From Portunus trituberculatus (Eukaryota > Arthropoda > Malacostraca > Decapoda > Portunidae): 64,000 nt of DNA. A program made the translations under genes and the position numbers. Shown piece by piece: positions 41,448 to 55,363 of the stretch (the first letter of the stretch is position 1; each line of letters starts with the position of its first letter). The notes beneath the pieces are model-generated. The model had not been told where the DNA came from. It did not search any database and saw only the letters and a program-made list of their open reading frames with translations. Location: assembly GCF_017591435.1 (NCBI RefSeq), contig NC_059289.1, forward strand, positions 7,030,337 through 7,094,336. Direction: 5' to 3'.

Positions 41448-42164
41448 AGTTGTGTTTTTTCCTTGACGTATAATTTCCTGAAAGACAACCTGCTACTCTA
41501 CGTATATGATTTTCTGAACCCGATAATTCAGACACTCGCACAAGTTTCCCTCCCACAAGGCAATTTCTGCTCTCTATCTCTTGTTTTATTGTCAACCATT
41601 AAATACTGTAAGCGTAATATCAAATCATTGGGTGACTTTAAATGATCCCACAAGTTTCCCGCACTCAAGTTCTCAAGTTTTTGCTTCCTTTTTTTTAATA
41701 TTCAGGAGCTGTCGATCTAACATTAAACAATTTGCGAGGTTTAAATGATGGGGTAAATTTTTCCATTCATTTACACGACGCTTTTTTTTTTTTTTTTTTT
41801 CTTAGCTCATATTTTATACCTGCCTTCATTCCCTTCACTCCTGTACTTACGGAACGAGCTCAGAGCTCATTATTTGTCTCGTATCACCATCATAAGTACT
41901 TGGGAATGGTCAAGGTATATTAGGTACGTTTAAAAGATCCCTCAACTTTTTTTTTCTCTTTTCTTTTCTTTTTCTTTTTATTCCCAGCCACAGTACGCTC
42001 TGCTAGTACGTACCTTTCATTTTAACACCACTGTCTGGGAACTGGTCGAGGTGATAAGTTGGTAAGTTTCAAGACTGACAACTTAGTGAGTCTTTTTCTT
42101 TTTCGTTTTATGTTGCCCTTGGCCAGCTTTTCCCCTCTTTCATAGAAAAAACACATGATGCTTC
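41448..42164. other. Intergenic, with SINE fragment at 41847-41875
   Basis: Mostly T-rich, no gene. TTACGGAACGAGCTCAGAGC at 41847 is the core of the type A/B SINE body, an isolated fragment. Confidence 0.6.
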
Positions 42165-42172
42165 CTTTAGAC

Positions 42173-42338
42173 TAGCGTTTCCCAACCTTTTCCAACCATA
42201 GAACCCACTGTTGTCATGTCTAAGCAGTCCAGCACCCCTAACTAATATCTTGTTATTAGAAGGATAAAAGAAAACGAAGTGAAGCATCACTTCCCAGCAC
42301 CCCTAGAGTGTGCTAGCATCCCAGGTTGGGAAACGCTG
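42173..42338. mobile_element. Small hAT-type MITE
   Basis: 166 bases with inverted ends TAGCGTTTCCCAACC and GGTTGGGAAACGCTG. Flanks CTTTAGAC (42165-42172) and CTCCAGAC (42339-42346) look like an 8-base target duplication with two changes. The CAGNGTTTCCCAACC-like end and 8-base duplication fit hAT elements. Non-coding. Confidence 0.78.
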
Positions 42339-42361
42339 CTCCAGACTTACAATCATATTAA

Positions 42362-42570
42362 AAAATGCTTTGCTTTCTCATCACGACTATTTTCAGAGGC
42401 CACAGAGATGATTAACGGAGTTTTCAAAAATGTTTCTCCATTTAATAATGTAGAAATCATGTCAATTTTCCATTAGAGCCGTAAAAACACCTTTAAAAAA
42501 CTCATGTAGATTTAAAGAAAAGCCTTTTGAAATAGTGGAGGTGAAGCGCTGAAGTGTTTGAGAATATAAC
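42362..42570 (+). repeat. Dispersed repeat copy 3
   Basis: Matches 35821-36020; begins ATGCTTTGCTTTCTCATCAC just after the MITE. Confidence 0.6.
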
Positions 42571-43138
42571 AAGCCTTACTTTTATGACATTCAAGATGAA
42601 GCTCAATTATAAGCTTCTCACCTGAATGCTTGGAAATTCTCGACGTTCTCAATAATTCAGCAAGTTTCTCCGTCAGACCATCTTTTTTTCTAAACGTGGT
42701 TACTTGTTATTAATTTTATGATATTCTTGGGCCAGGTGAATCATTAGCTTCTCACCTGTATGCTGCACACTTGACAGTTTGCTTCCACTTTTATGACACA
42801 GCAAGGTGAGCATTGTATGATAAAGGTACACTCTCAGTCAAACCTATGACAGTGATAAATGAACTTTGGGGAGAGAAAACAAAAATCACTAAAACTCTAA
42901 CTAAACCCAATGCTTAAAATTCTCTTCCTACTTCTCCTCTCAGTCTCTTTTGCTCTGTTACTAAAATTTCAGGTTAGATTTTTAAAAAATTGAGGTTTCT
43001 TTCTTTTCTCTGTCTTTACGTTTACTGCATAATTGTGTTTTTCTTTTCTCATCCTTACTCACTGCTTCAATAATCCGGTATATGTTTATGTGTTAATTCG
43101 CATTATTTAACCTTGTTGAGACTTAGAGGGTCCTGCTG

Positions 43139-43141
<3 letters not shown>
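42571..43141. other. Intergenic stretch, no gene seen
   Basis: AT-rich. AGCTTCTCACCTG occurs at 42613 and 42749 in related contexts, suggesting an old 130-base duplication. Confidence 0.45.
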
Positions 43142-43201
<60 letters not shown>

Positions 43202-43264
43202 AGACTAAACAAAAAAGACTAAAAAAAAAGTATTTAAACTGTATCGTGTAGGATCTTAGATTAG

Positions 43265-43306
<42 letters not shown>

Positions 43307-43460
43307 TAGACAGGCAGAGAGACAGACAGACAGACAGACAGAGACAGACAGACAGACAGAGAAAGACACACAGACAAAGAAACAGACACAGACAGAGAGA
43401 AAAACAGACAAACAGTAGCACAAGAAGAGACAGACAAAGCCAGACAGACCAGCAAAAAAG
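43142..43460. repeat. (GA)n and (GACA)n arrays
   Basis: GA tracts at 43142-43199 and 43266-43299, then imperfect GACA units to about 43460. Confidence 0.9.
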
Positions 43461-45760
<2,300 letters not shown>

Positions 45761-46146
45761 AAGGAGGTAAGGTTTGTGCCGAGAGGGGCGCCAGGAGTGG
45801 CCTTTCCCTCTCTGATCTCAGTGCTCGTAATTGTGAGAGTGTTGGGTTGGAAATGGGCAGTTAATCTTTCCTTTGTATCGCTTTTTTTTTATTTTTTTTT
45901 AAATTTTTCTTTTTCTTTGTCCATTTGTCTTGTTTTTTTAATTTTGTTTGTTTGTTTTCTTTCTTTTTTCTTGATTTGTTTGTTTATTTATTTGTTGAGG
46001 TGTATTTTCCTCCATGTTGTGGCGACATTTGTGATTTTTCTTTCTTTTCATTTTCTCATTTTTATTTTCCATGATTATTTCTTCTTCTTTCTTTTCTTTT
46101 CTTTTCTTTTTTTGTGTTTAAATTATTATTGTTCTTTTCGTTGTTT

Positions 46147-46179
<33 letters not shown>

Positions 46180-46244
46180 GAAAGATTGGGGAGGAGGATT
46201 TGTTTTATGACTAACCATCACCAGCTCAGGATCACTTGAACCTA
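45761..46244. other. T-rich intergenic DNA
   Basis: T-rich from 45880 to 46145, then a short GA tract. No gene seen. Confidence 0.5.
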
Positions 46245-46245
46245 A

Positions 46246-46278
<33 letters not shown>
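46245..46278. repeat. (TG)n microsatellite
   Basis: About 17 TG units against the tail of the type B SINE. Confidence 0.93.
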
Positions 46279-46281
<3 letters not shown>

Positions 46282-46570
46282 CACTGTTTGATCTGCTACA
46301 GTCTCTGACGAGACAGCCAGACGTTACCCTACGGAACGAGCTCAGAGCTCATTATTTCCGATCTTCGGAAATAATGCCTGAGACCAGGCACACACAACAC
46401 CCGGGACAACAAGGTCACAACTCCTCGATTTACATCCCGTACCTACTCACTGCTAGGTGAACAGGGGCTACACGTGAAAGGAGACACCCCAAATATCTCC
46501 ACCCGGCCGGGGAATCGAACCGCGGTCCTCTGGCTTGTGAAGCCAGCGCTCTAACCACTGAGCTACCGGC
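46279..46570 (-). mobile_element. tRNA-derived SINE (type B), second copy
   Basis: Near full match to 21488-21786: minus-strand head GCCGGTAGCTCAGTGGTTAG, anticodon stem CTGGC/GCCAG with loop TTCACAA, and B box GGTTCGATTCC. The body ends CAAACAGTGAAACACACA, running into the CA tract. Confidence 0.88.
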
Positions 46571-48022
46571 GTGTGTTGGGGGGAATTATTGTTTAAGAAA
46601 AAGGTTAAAGAAAGAAAATTATATGAAAAAGTAACATTTTGTCCTCATTTTCATTCCTTTTGTAGTTAAATGAAAAACATACGTCACTTCCACACACAGT
46701 TTTGTTCGTAAAAGTGTGTGTAGATTAATTATTTCTTTGTTTCACTTTTCTTAACTTCTCATTCCTCTTTTCTAACTTTCTTTGCATCCTATTTACCTGA
46801 GAGGAGAGCCAACTTCACATCCACCCTCCTACTATATTATTACTGAACTTTCCTCATTAATCACTAAGGAACTTTTAACTATGACCTTAAATGTCTCTTG
46901 CTATCGAGAAGAGACGTGTCTTGTCATTTATACATCTTAATTTTGACGGACTTTATCTTTTTTTTCTGTTGAGATGCGAGCTTGAACCATTCATATATCT
47001 AATTTAACTCTTCCTAGATAGAGAGAGAAGCCATTTGTGTCAATACGTCATTCTCTTATCTCAGACACACGAAGGAGAAGACGTGCGGGTTTGGCATCCT
47101 GGAACGCCTTCCGCACCCCACTGCCTCCAAATCACTCCAGTTAAAGATGCGCTGGTTTTAAGGACAGATTTTATAGTTCGACCGATTAACTAGATTTCTA
47201 TCTTATCAACAGGACTCTTGATAAACCGGCTAGACGTCCATGTGGCCCTAGAAAACAATCACGGTGAGGGAAGAAAAGTGTCTCAGAATACGGATCTCAG
47301 AGGCTGCGGTATGTGGTACGTGGTATGTTAGGAAACGTTTTGCTGTGTTTACGGGAAGGTGGGAGAGTAATTATAGATGAGGGTGATAACAGGGAGGAGG
47401 AGAGAGGCAGGAGTATTAGGAAGGAGGGACAAGCAGGGACAAGGAAGGACGAGGAGGGACAGGAAGGGACTGGTGTGGGGAAGTGACAAATGTTTAGCGG
47501 GGATTATCGTGTTAAACGTTTTCGCGAAAATTTTCTGGGAATGCACGACCGACCAGCTTTGTCTTTGCGGTTCCTTTTGGGTGGCCGGATTTTAGTGTTG
47601 TGGTTATAGTGGCGGTGGTGGTGCTGGTGTGCGGTGGCCAGCTGTGGGAGGGCGTCATTTCCTCGGATTAAGGTGTGGTGAGGATGTAAAGTGCGTGGTG
47701 ATGCGGAAAAGTGAAATGCAGTAGTTTTATTTTATTTTCCTTTCGTCTTTTTCCTCCAGTCAAGAGATAGTGTCATTTATAATTCTCCTTTAGAATTAAT
47801 GTATAAAGCGATTAAAAATGAAAGGAAGAGCACCGTTAATCTGAAGAAATTGAAAAAAATAAGGAACTGTGATTATAATGCAAAAAAAAAAAAGTCAATA
47901 TTGTTTCCGGAAAGATGTGGATTGGCAATTAAAAAGATGATAATATGTATGGAATCAGCACAGTGGATGAAGAGAAGAAAGATTACATGAAAATTTGAAA
48001 AGAAAAGAAAAAAATAAAATCT
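46571..48022. other. Intergenic stretch, no gene seen
   Basis: AT-rich to 47000. 47225-47310 has GAAGTGTCTCAGAATACGG-like sequence that may be a short piece of the dispersed repeat. 47380-47480 is GGA-rich. No gene. Confidence 0.5.
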
Positions 48023-48161
48023 TTCATTCATTCATTTATTCATTCATTCATTCATTCATTCCTGACTGAAAAGAAAAATATCCTCCAACCTCTTGAACCA
48101 AGAAAACTTTAATTAAAATCTTGAACGAGAAAAAGTCTTGTTTGTGGGCCTTGTGGGTGGG

Positions 48162-48212
<51 letters not shown>
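48023..48212. repeat. (ATTC)n and (TG)n microsatellites
   Basis: ATTC units at 48023-48060 and about 25 TG units at 48162-48211. Confidence 0.92.
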
Positions 48213-48213
<1 letters not shown>

Positions 48214-48500
48214 TTTGTGTGGGGGGGGAGGGTGATGTTTTGTGTAAAATTTGTTTGGCAGCCCTCCTTCCTCCTTAGGTGGGGAGGAGGAGGAGGAAGT
48301 GGATTTATTTTTAAGGTTTTTGGTGTTTGTTTTGTTTGGGGTGGGTTTTTTTTTTTTTTTTTTTTTCCTTTTCCTTTTTCGAAGATTGGATTGGGTGGAA
48401 GGGAGGGTGGAGCGGGCCCCAACCCCACCCTCTTCCCAACCCGGTTAAAATTCTTGAAAAAAACCCACCCATTTCCCCAACCCAAATTACGGTTTCCCCC
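48213..48500. other. Low-quality contig end
   Basis: Almost every base is in a run of two or more (long G, T, C and A runs). This is unlike the rest of the window and sits against the gap, so it looks like uncorrected read sequence. Confidence 0.65.
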
Positions 48501-49000
48501 NNNNNNNNNNNNNNNNNNNNNNNNNNNNNNNNNNNNNNNNNNNNNNNNNNNNNNNNNNNNNNNNNNNNNNNNNNNNNNNNNNNNNNNNNNNNNNNNNNNN
48601 NNNNNNNNNNNNNNNNNNNNNNNNNNNNNNNNNNNNNNNNNNNNNNNNNNNNNNNNNNNNNNNNNNNNNNNNNNNNNNNNNNNNNNNNNNNNNNNNNNNN
48701 NNNNNNNNNNNNNNNNNNNNNNNNNNNNNNNNNNNNNNNNNNNNNNNNNNNNNNNNNNNNNNNNNNNNNNNNNNNNNNNNNNNNNNNNNNNNNNNNNNNN
48801 NNNNNNNNNNNNNNNNNNNNNNNNNNNNNNNNNNNNNNNNNNNNNNNNNNNNNNNNNNNNNNNNNNNNNNNNNNNNNNNNNNNNNNNNNNNNNNNNNNNN
48901 NNNNNNNNNNNNNNNNNNNNNNNNNNNNNNNNNNNNNNNNNNNNNNNNNNNNNNNNNNNNNNNNNNNNNNNNNNNNNNNNNNNNNNNNNNNNNNNNNNNN
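48501..49000. other. Assembly gap, 500 N
   Basis: Exactly 500 unknown bases; placeholder length. Confidence 0.98.
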
Positions 49001-51680
49001 TTTTATAGGCCACCTAACCAGTCAGCAGATGTAGACAACCTTATGGTAGATGAGATAAATATGTACTAGTCAGACAATTATCTTAGGGATTTTAATCTTA
49101 AGTCAGTAAACTAGAGGATGGTAGGAGATGCTAGTGAAAATAAGTTTATGGAAAGTTTTCAGGATAACTATTTAGTGCAGATGGTAGATAAACCTACTAA
49201 GGAAGGTTTTAGACATAGTACTAACAAATATTGAGCATTGTTTAAAGGAAGTTGAGGTAGGAGAGACTTTAGCAAACAGTGACCATCATATAATTAGATT
49301 TATCATTAATTCCAGTAGGAATAATATAGTGAATAAGACTAGAGTCCCAAACTATCAGAAAGGCAATTATGGTAGGTTACGTCAGTTATTAGGAGAAGTA
49401 AACTGGGAAGATAGTTTTGGAAATAAAACTGCACAGGAGATGTGGGATATTTTAAGATTGTAGTAAAGGCTATAGTGATGCAGTGTATCCCTTACAAAGA
49501 TATAAGGCAGAGAAACAGGAAGCCATTATGGTGGACTCATGAGATAGGTAGCCAGATCAGAGAGAAGAAGCACATAGAGAGTTGCAGAAAAGTAAGATGT
49601 AGATTTGATTAGGTACAGACAGGTCAGGGATGATTTGAGTAAGGTTATAAAAAAAAAAAAGGCAGGCAGAGATAAAACTAGCTAGAGCTGGGAGTAAAGA
49701 TCCCAAAAATTATATAGTTATTACAAGGTCAGTGATAAAAGAAATAAGGATAGGATTGGACCACTCAGAAAAGATGGTGTAGTAGTGGATCAAAATGAAG
49801 ACATAGTAGAATTATTGAATGAACAATTTTCTTCAGTATTTACTAGGAAAGAATAGGAAATCCTGTTACAAACAGTGCGACGAGTAGTTTAAGAGCTTTA
49901 GAAAATATTGATATAAAACCGGGAATTATTAGGAAATTTATTCTTGAACTAGACGATAGGAAAGCTAGTGGTCCTGATGAGCTACATGCCAGAGTACTTA
50001 GGAGGGTGTAGACAGTATTTCTGAAGCACTTAAGTTAATCTTTGAAAGATCACTTAGGTTTGCTGAGATACCTCAGGACTGGAAGTTAGCTAATGTTACT
50101 CCAATATTTAAAAAGGTAGGAAGGATGATGCGAATAATTATAGACCGATCAGTTTAACTAGTATAGTATGTAAGATACTAGAGAAAATCATTAAGGGTAG
50201 TATTTGGGAGCATTTAAATGAGAATAGATTAATTAGAGATACCCAACATGGCTTTAGATCAGGGAGGTCCTGTCTTACAAATTTGCTCGATATCTTAGAA
50301 TATATTACCAAGGAGTTAGATGATGGAAATAGCATAGATGTTATATATCTAGATTTTAGCAAGGCATTTGATAAGGTACCGCATAGGAGGCTAGTGTACA
50401 AATTGAGACTACATGGGATAGGGGTAGGTTAGTTGATTGGATTAGTGAATGGCTTTCTGATAGGAAACAGAGAGTAGTATTAAATGGGGCAATGTCTGAG
50501 TGGAAGGAAGTGGTTAGTGGGTACCCCAAGGATCAGTGCTAGGACCTCTTCTTTTCTTGGTGTACATTAACGATTTAGATATAGGAATTAGTAGCAAAGT
50601 ATCAAAGTTTGCAGATGATACTAAGATAGCATGTGCAGTACAGGGTGAAAAGGACAATTACAGAATACAACGAGACCTGGACAGGCTGATAGCATGGGCA
50701 GACAGGTGGCAGATGGAGTTTAATTCTAAAAGTGTCAGGTTATGCATTTAGGTAAAGACAACACAAACTTTAGCTATGAGATGGAGGGATGTTGGCTAGA
50801 GGCAGTAGAGGAGGAAAGGATTTAGGAGTAGTGATAGACAGAACTATGAAATTTTCAAAGCAATGTTTAGAAGCAAGAAATAGGGCAAATAGGATCCTGG
50901 GTTTTATAAATAGAAATGTTAGTTATAAAAGTAAGGAAGTGGTGCGTAGCTTATATAATTCCTATGTTAGGCCCCATTTAGAGTATTGCATACAGGCCTG
51001 GTCACCCCACTATAGGCAGGATATCAACATGTTAGAAGCAGTTCAGAGAAGAGCAACTAGGATGATACCAGCATTAAAGCGCCTGGAGTATAGAGATAGA
51101 TTAAAGGAATTAAACATGTTTTCATTTGAGAGGAGATGTATAAGAGGATATGATAGAGTTATTTAAAATGTTTTCAGATACGAACTACATAGATGTGAGA
51201 TCTTTCTTTACCTTAGAGGAGGGAAATAGGACTAGAAATCATGGCAGGAAGATTAGAAAGCAAGGCTGCAGGTTAGATATAAGAAAATATTTCTTTAGTC
51301 ATAGAGTGGTAGACTTCTGGAATGCATTGCCAGAGACGGTTGTAAATAGCACTAGTTTGACAATGTTTAAAAACAGATTAGATAAGCACTTAAATTTATT
51401 AGATTTATGATTATGTATAGCACTGCATGATAGTTTTATAAGAAATTTACTATAGTTAAATAAGACATGATCCCCATGTATGGGGACCACAAATTGTAGA
51501 GGATTTCGCTGCAGGACTTACCCCTGTTAATGGGCCAAATATTTAGAATTAGTATATAATGTATTGTGTACTTGTAAGTGTATCTTTAAGTACTGATGAT
51601 GAGGTCGCTGTGCGACAGATACAGGATAACCTAGATGGGCCCTGGTGGCCCTTTGTTATCCTATTATTTATGTTTGTTTA
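49001..51680 (+). mobile_element. CR1/L2-type LINE, 5' end lost in gap
   Basis: Endonuclease remnants (RDFNLKSVN near 49087; NSDHHIIRF near 49277) are followed by RT: ELDDRKASGPDELHARVLRR (about 49945-50010), IPQDWKLANVTPIFKK, a block with QHGFRSGRSCLTNLL, then YLDFSKAFDKVPHR with the first catalytic Asp. VLGPLLFLVYINDLD and SKFADDTKIA (50597-50630, catalytic Asp pair) lie in the frame 50536-50751. The C-terminal part (50789-51410) has SYVRPHLEYCIQAWSPHYRQ, AVQRRATRMIP and SHRVVDFWNALPETVV. Seven or more shifts. The RT copies its RNA at the nicked target. Confidence 0.85.
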
Positions 51681-51970
51681 TCTTCTTCCTCCTCCTCCTC
51701 TGCCTCCTCTTGTTCCTTTGGCTACACCGGCAGTAGCAGTCTGTTGTCTGTTGTACGTCTTGCACGCTCACTCCAAACACTTCCCTCACTTCTTTAGCGT
51801 TAGTAGTACTGATTCCCGGAACAATAGACAGAACAACATTGAAATGGCGTCAACATTATTAAGTCCTGAAAAATAAATAACAAGAAAGTACAAAACCTTT
51901 TAAAATGAGACACGAGGAGATAAAAGGGTAATGTACAAACCACAATACTCACATCATGGTCACTCAACAC
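51681..51970. other. Short intergenic stretch
   Basis: CTTCTTCC-rich DNA then AT-rich DNA. It lies downstream (minus sense) of the membrane-protein gene. Confidence 0.45.
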
Positions 51971-51976
51971 TTTATT
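51971..51976 (-). terminator. Polyadenylation signal of membrane-protein gene
   Basis: AATAAA on the minus strand, about 105 bases after the stop codon at 52079-52081. It fits the 3' end of the last exon. Confidence 0.5.
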
Positions 51977-52078
51977 CTGGGCTTGCTTCAGTGTTGTCAT
52001 ACAACTGTGGGAAGAATGTAATGCTGTCCCGTTCAATAGTGCATGCAGCCGCTCACTCCCTCCTCTTGTCCTCCTGTC

Positions 52079-52168
52079 CTACCTGTTGTCTTGTGGTACA
52101 CTGGTTGGGTTGGGGAAGCTTGCGTGGATGATAACACGTCGACGTATCTTCAGAAACTTGACAAGCAT
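52079..52168 (-). CDS. Last exon, cytoplasmic tail (copy 1)
   Basis: An acceptor (TGTACAG at 52169-52175) opens MLVKFLKIRRRVIIHASFPN and ends at TAG after 29 codons. The phase is 0, which matches the end of the transmembrane exon. The basic KIRRR just after the membrane helix is a stop-transfer signal, so the C-terminus is cytoplasmic. The second copy of this exon (59173-59316) is similar for the first 14 residues only. Confidence 0.6.
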   Translation of the reverse strand: MLVKFLKIRRRVIIHASFPNPTSVPQDNR

Positions 52169-52401
52169 CTGTACACTTAAAATGATGCAGGTGAGATTAA
52201 AAAAAAAAAAAGTATGAAGTATGAGTCAGCTAACTTTATAGTAATGGAATATTCTCAGTGTGTCAAGAACAATTTAGAATTGTTTAAAGTTTGGAAGAAT
52301 TTCACCCACTGCTTAATTACGCCATCTTTGCCACAGCACAGCCACAACACAACCAGAGCAAGAACCCACAGTATAAAGAAGTAAAAAACTATTTGACTTA
52401 C

Positions 52402-52584
52402 CCCAACAGCTAGGCAAAGAACCCCAAGGGAGCCCAGCACAACACCCACCACGGTGCCAGCTTGGGGAGTTGACACTTCAATGACCGCCTTCTCATAACC
52501 GTTACTGCTGCTGGGCGGATCGAATACTGCTGAGGGGATGGTCCACAGGAGAAGATCTGGGCGACTCCACGCACTCGTCAATGT
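52402..52584 (-). CDS. Exon with DIDEC start and transmembrane helix (copy 1)
   Basis: Acceptor CCACCCTCAG and donor GGG|GTAAGT bound a 183-base exon. In the phase set by the previous exon it starts DIDECVESPRSSP, the first strand of a calcium-binding EGF-like module. After a C run the frame changes and reads FDPPSSSNGYEKAVIEV and then a hydrophobic helix, AGTVVGVVLGSLGVLCLAVG, which should cross the membrane. Two more C in the run would join both parts. Copy 2 is one C longer there. Confidence 0.65.
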
Positions 52585-52950
52585 CTGAGGGTGGAGAATT
52601 ACGCTCTCAGAAACACAGATTTACTACAACTTAACGATAGATTTACACGCATTCCAGGAACACATTCAACAATACGTTGAGGAAAACTACAAAAATTATA
52701 TCAGTACTCATGACAAATGCATATGGCAAGATTAAATTATACTTAATCATAAAGAACAACCTATCCATAAATCGCTGATCTTAGTAATACTCGTGAGACA
52801 AAATGCATGTTGATGTATGCCAACAATAACAAAAGTACCCTTGAACACCACACTAACTTCTTTAGGCTGCTGCTAAATGAAGAGGTGAAAGACTGACAAG
52901 TTTAAGAAGACAGACCATAGAGTGACATTGACAGTTCAGGGAGGCCTCAC

Positions 52951-53102
52951 CTTCATACTTGAACTTTCTGACACGAGTCTGTACACTGCATGGCCGGCAC
53001 TGGCAGTAGTATGACTCTCGAGTGTTGATGTAAACAGGCTCACACACACCCGATATTCTTCTCCCGGCACTCCTCAATCCCACACAGCTGCACAAACTCA
53101 TC
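52951..53102 (-). CDS. Exon with end of LDL-receptor A module and Cys-rich module
   Basis: Acceptor CTTGTGGCAG and donor GAAG|GTGAGG bound 152 bases. In phase 0 it begins DEFVQLCGIEECREKNI, which finishes the LDL-receptor A module of the preceding exon (acidic DE then the last Cys). After a one-frame shift near 53050 it reads GVCEPVYINTRESYYCQCRP, a Cys-rich EGF-like piece, and VRKFKYE. The shift may be a sequence error or a true lesion. Confidence 0.65.
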
Positions 53103-53264
53103 CTGCCACAAGAAAGGCATTTGCTTCAGTACTGTCAAGTTGTGATTTTGTATTGTACTGTATACAATTTAAGAAAATCTGCAACTTTTATATGAAACAA
53201 AGGAGTTCAGGGTATGAGTTAAGCCTTATGTCAGATACTGACAAAAGCAAGGCCTTCTCCTCAC

Positions 53265-53419
53265 CTCTCCGTTACTGCAGCAATCATTGATGCTGTCACA
53301 TATGCGCTGGTTCGGGATGCAACTGCCAGCACTGTGGGAGAACTGACTGACTGACTGACTGCCAGATTGTTGTTGCTCTTCCGTGCGGGGGTCGTCTGCA
53401 GCTCTGCCACTATTGCACT
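53265..53419 (-). CDS. Exon with LDL-receptor A module
   Basis: Acceptor TTTCACTCACAG and donor GAG|GTGAGG bound 155 bases, phase 1 to phase 0. It encodes CNSGRAADDPRTEEQQQSGS, a Ser/Gln-rich insert (QSVSQFSHS), and GSCIPNQRICDSINDCCSNG, the core of an LDL-receptor class A repeat: CIP, CDxxxDC and NGE, continued as DEFVQLC in the next exon. These modules bind calcium and protein ligands outside the cell. Confidence 0.7.
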
Positions 53420-54176
53420 CTGTGAGTGAAATGCTGGATTTGTATTTCAACATCACTATTATTCATGGTTTAGACTATCATAAGGTAAATTTAGATTGAC
53501 TAGATGGTGTTTTAAGAGAGAGAAACCCTAGCAGTAAGTTACCACAATGCTGTTCATCTTAGCTCTCCGTGTTTCCTTAAATTACAAGTAACCGACAAAC
53601 AACAAAATTTACACTCCCACACAGACAGTCAAAGGTCCTTATTAATGTTATCTACAATAAGCAAGGTTGCTCAATTTCATCCACCTCTATATACATTGCG
53701 AATCGCATTAGATATTTGTCATTATTTTCATCTTAATGTTTTCCGGTTTATGTACTGTGAATTAACCCCACCCACACACAAACCTACCCACTAAATTATC
53801 ACTTCCAAATTGTCGATCGTGCTTACAAAATACAAAAACAATTGTTCAGTTTACTGTCCATATCAATTTGGAACACTGCCGAACCTGTTATATTGGTCAA
53901 CAATTTGAAATCATTGAACTTAGCTTTGTCAAATCCCCTTGGATACTGCCAACATGAAAAACCTCATAGTACCAATAAACGCACTTACAATTCACTACAA
54001 GGACACAGTATGCACCAATTCTGACACCACACCACAAAACACACCATACACAACTGACACACACACAAACAACTTAAATCACCCAAAACTAACCCAAAAC
54101 ACCCTGCAACACCTCAAAATATAAAAAGCTCACCCAAAACACATTACAGACACACTAGTTACCAATATCATCCCTA

Positions 54177-54179
<3 letters not shown>
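53420..54179. other. Intron-like DNA
   Basis: AT-rich, then A/C-rich from 53980 with loose ACCCAAAACAC repeats. No exon found. Confidence 0.5.

Positions 54180-54234
<55 letters not shown>
54180..54234. repeat. (CA)n microsatellite
   Basis: About 27 CA units. Confidence 0.95.
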
Positions 54235-54237
<3 letters not shown>

Positions 54238-55267
54238 TGAACACCAATACACTACACTAGCTAAGCTTGCTCTCGACGCGGCGCCGAAGCCCCCTCACCT
54301 CCTGAGGCTAAGGCTTGATTCACACTATCGCTAAGTTCTCGCTTCGTTCTTGCTATGCTCTGGTTCCGCTCTCGCTCTGGTCAAGGTCCTGGTGCATTCA
54401 CATGTACGGTCTGCTCTCGCTCCGCTATCGGTCCCATACCTTCCTCTCCTTCAACACTAGTGGAAGTCACACCACCAGTGACGGAGGATGAGTGATATAA
54501 CACCCACTCAGGGGTGTTAGGCAAGGTGTTTCCTTGTGGTGTATTGCTACTAGGCCAGGTTATCGAGACTCGTTCTTTCTTTTGGTGTTTTACTTGTCCC
54601 ATGTGAACACGAACGTGCGTGCGAACGGCATTAGCAACATATTCACCATCTCAAACAGAATTAAAAAAAAAATAAATAAATAAAATCATTAACAAGTACA
54701 TAACAAACAAATAGACGAGTAGCTAACTAATATTACATGAGGAAAAACAAAACAAAAAAACACAAAATACAAAATACAGTTACACTCCTATGCTTTCACA
54801 AACACAACAAGCACTCTTACCAATCTCTGGCGTTCATGTGGTGTAAAGAATGGTCCCTGGTATATATCCAAACTGGTATAATGGGATATGCACAGCTGCT
54901 TCACCACCGACAGACTGCCGGCTTTACCTCCCTCCTTGCCCTAGCTACCCTCGGTCCACCGCTGGTGGCAATACACTTGTCCTATTTAAGGAGTTCACAC
55001 TCGTTATCCCTAAGCAGTTCACACTCGTTACTCCTAAGCAGTTCATACTCGTTACTCCTAAGCAGTTACAAGCCATACAGATGTCACTGTAAGCCTAGCC
55101 CCACGTCACCTCATCAAACAGAGCAGGTCAGAATATATGCAAGAAGGGACAGGCGTGAGAACCTGCTGACGTAACGCGTCGTCAAAGAACGGTAGTAGGT
55201 AGTAGTAGTAGTAACAGTAGTAGTAGTAGTAGTATTAGAAGAAGAGAAGAAGAAGAAGAAGAAGAAG

Positions 55268-55311
<44 letters not shown>

Positions 55312-55363
55312 AAACAAATCTTAACAGAAAACAAGAACAACAACAACAAAAACCACAACTTAC
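54235..55363. repeat. Unassigned DNA with 24-bp tandem and GTA/GAA/GA tracts
   Basis: 54330-54440 has repeated CTCGCT/CTCGCTC motifs. Three 24-base units starting AGTTCACACTCGTTA lie at 54992, 55016 and 55040. GTA units at 55195-55235, GAA at 55236-55272 and GA at 55273-55310. No exon recognised. Confidence 0.7.

Noticed and set aside
51559..51876. Frame with Pro/Leu-rich stretch after the CR1/L2 LINE
   Set aside because: Follows a CTTCCTCCTCC repeat, with no domain; probably the LINE 3' end plus simple repeat.
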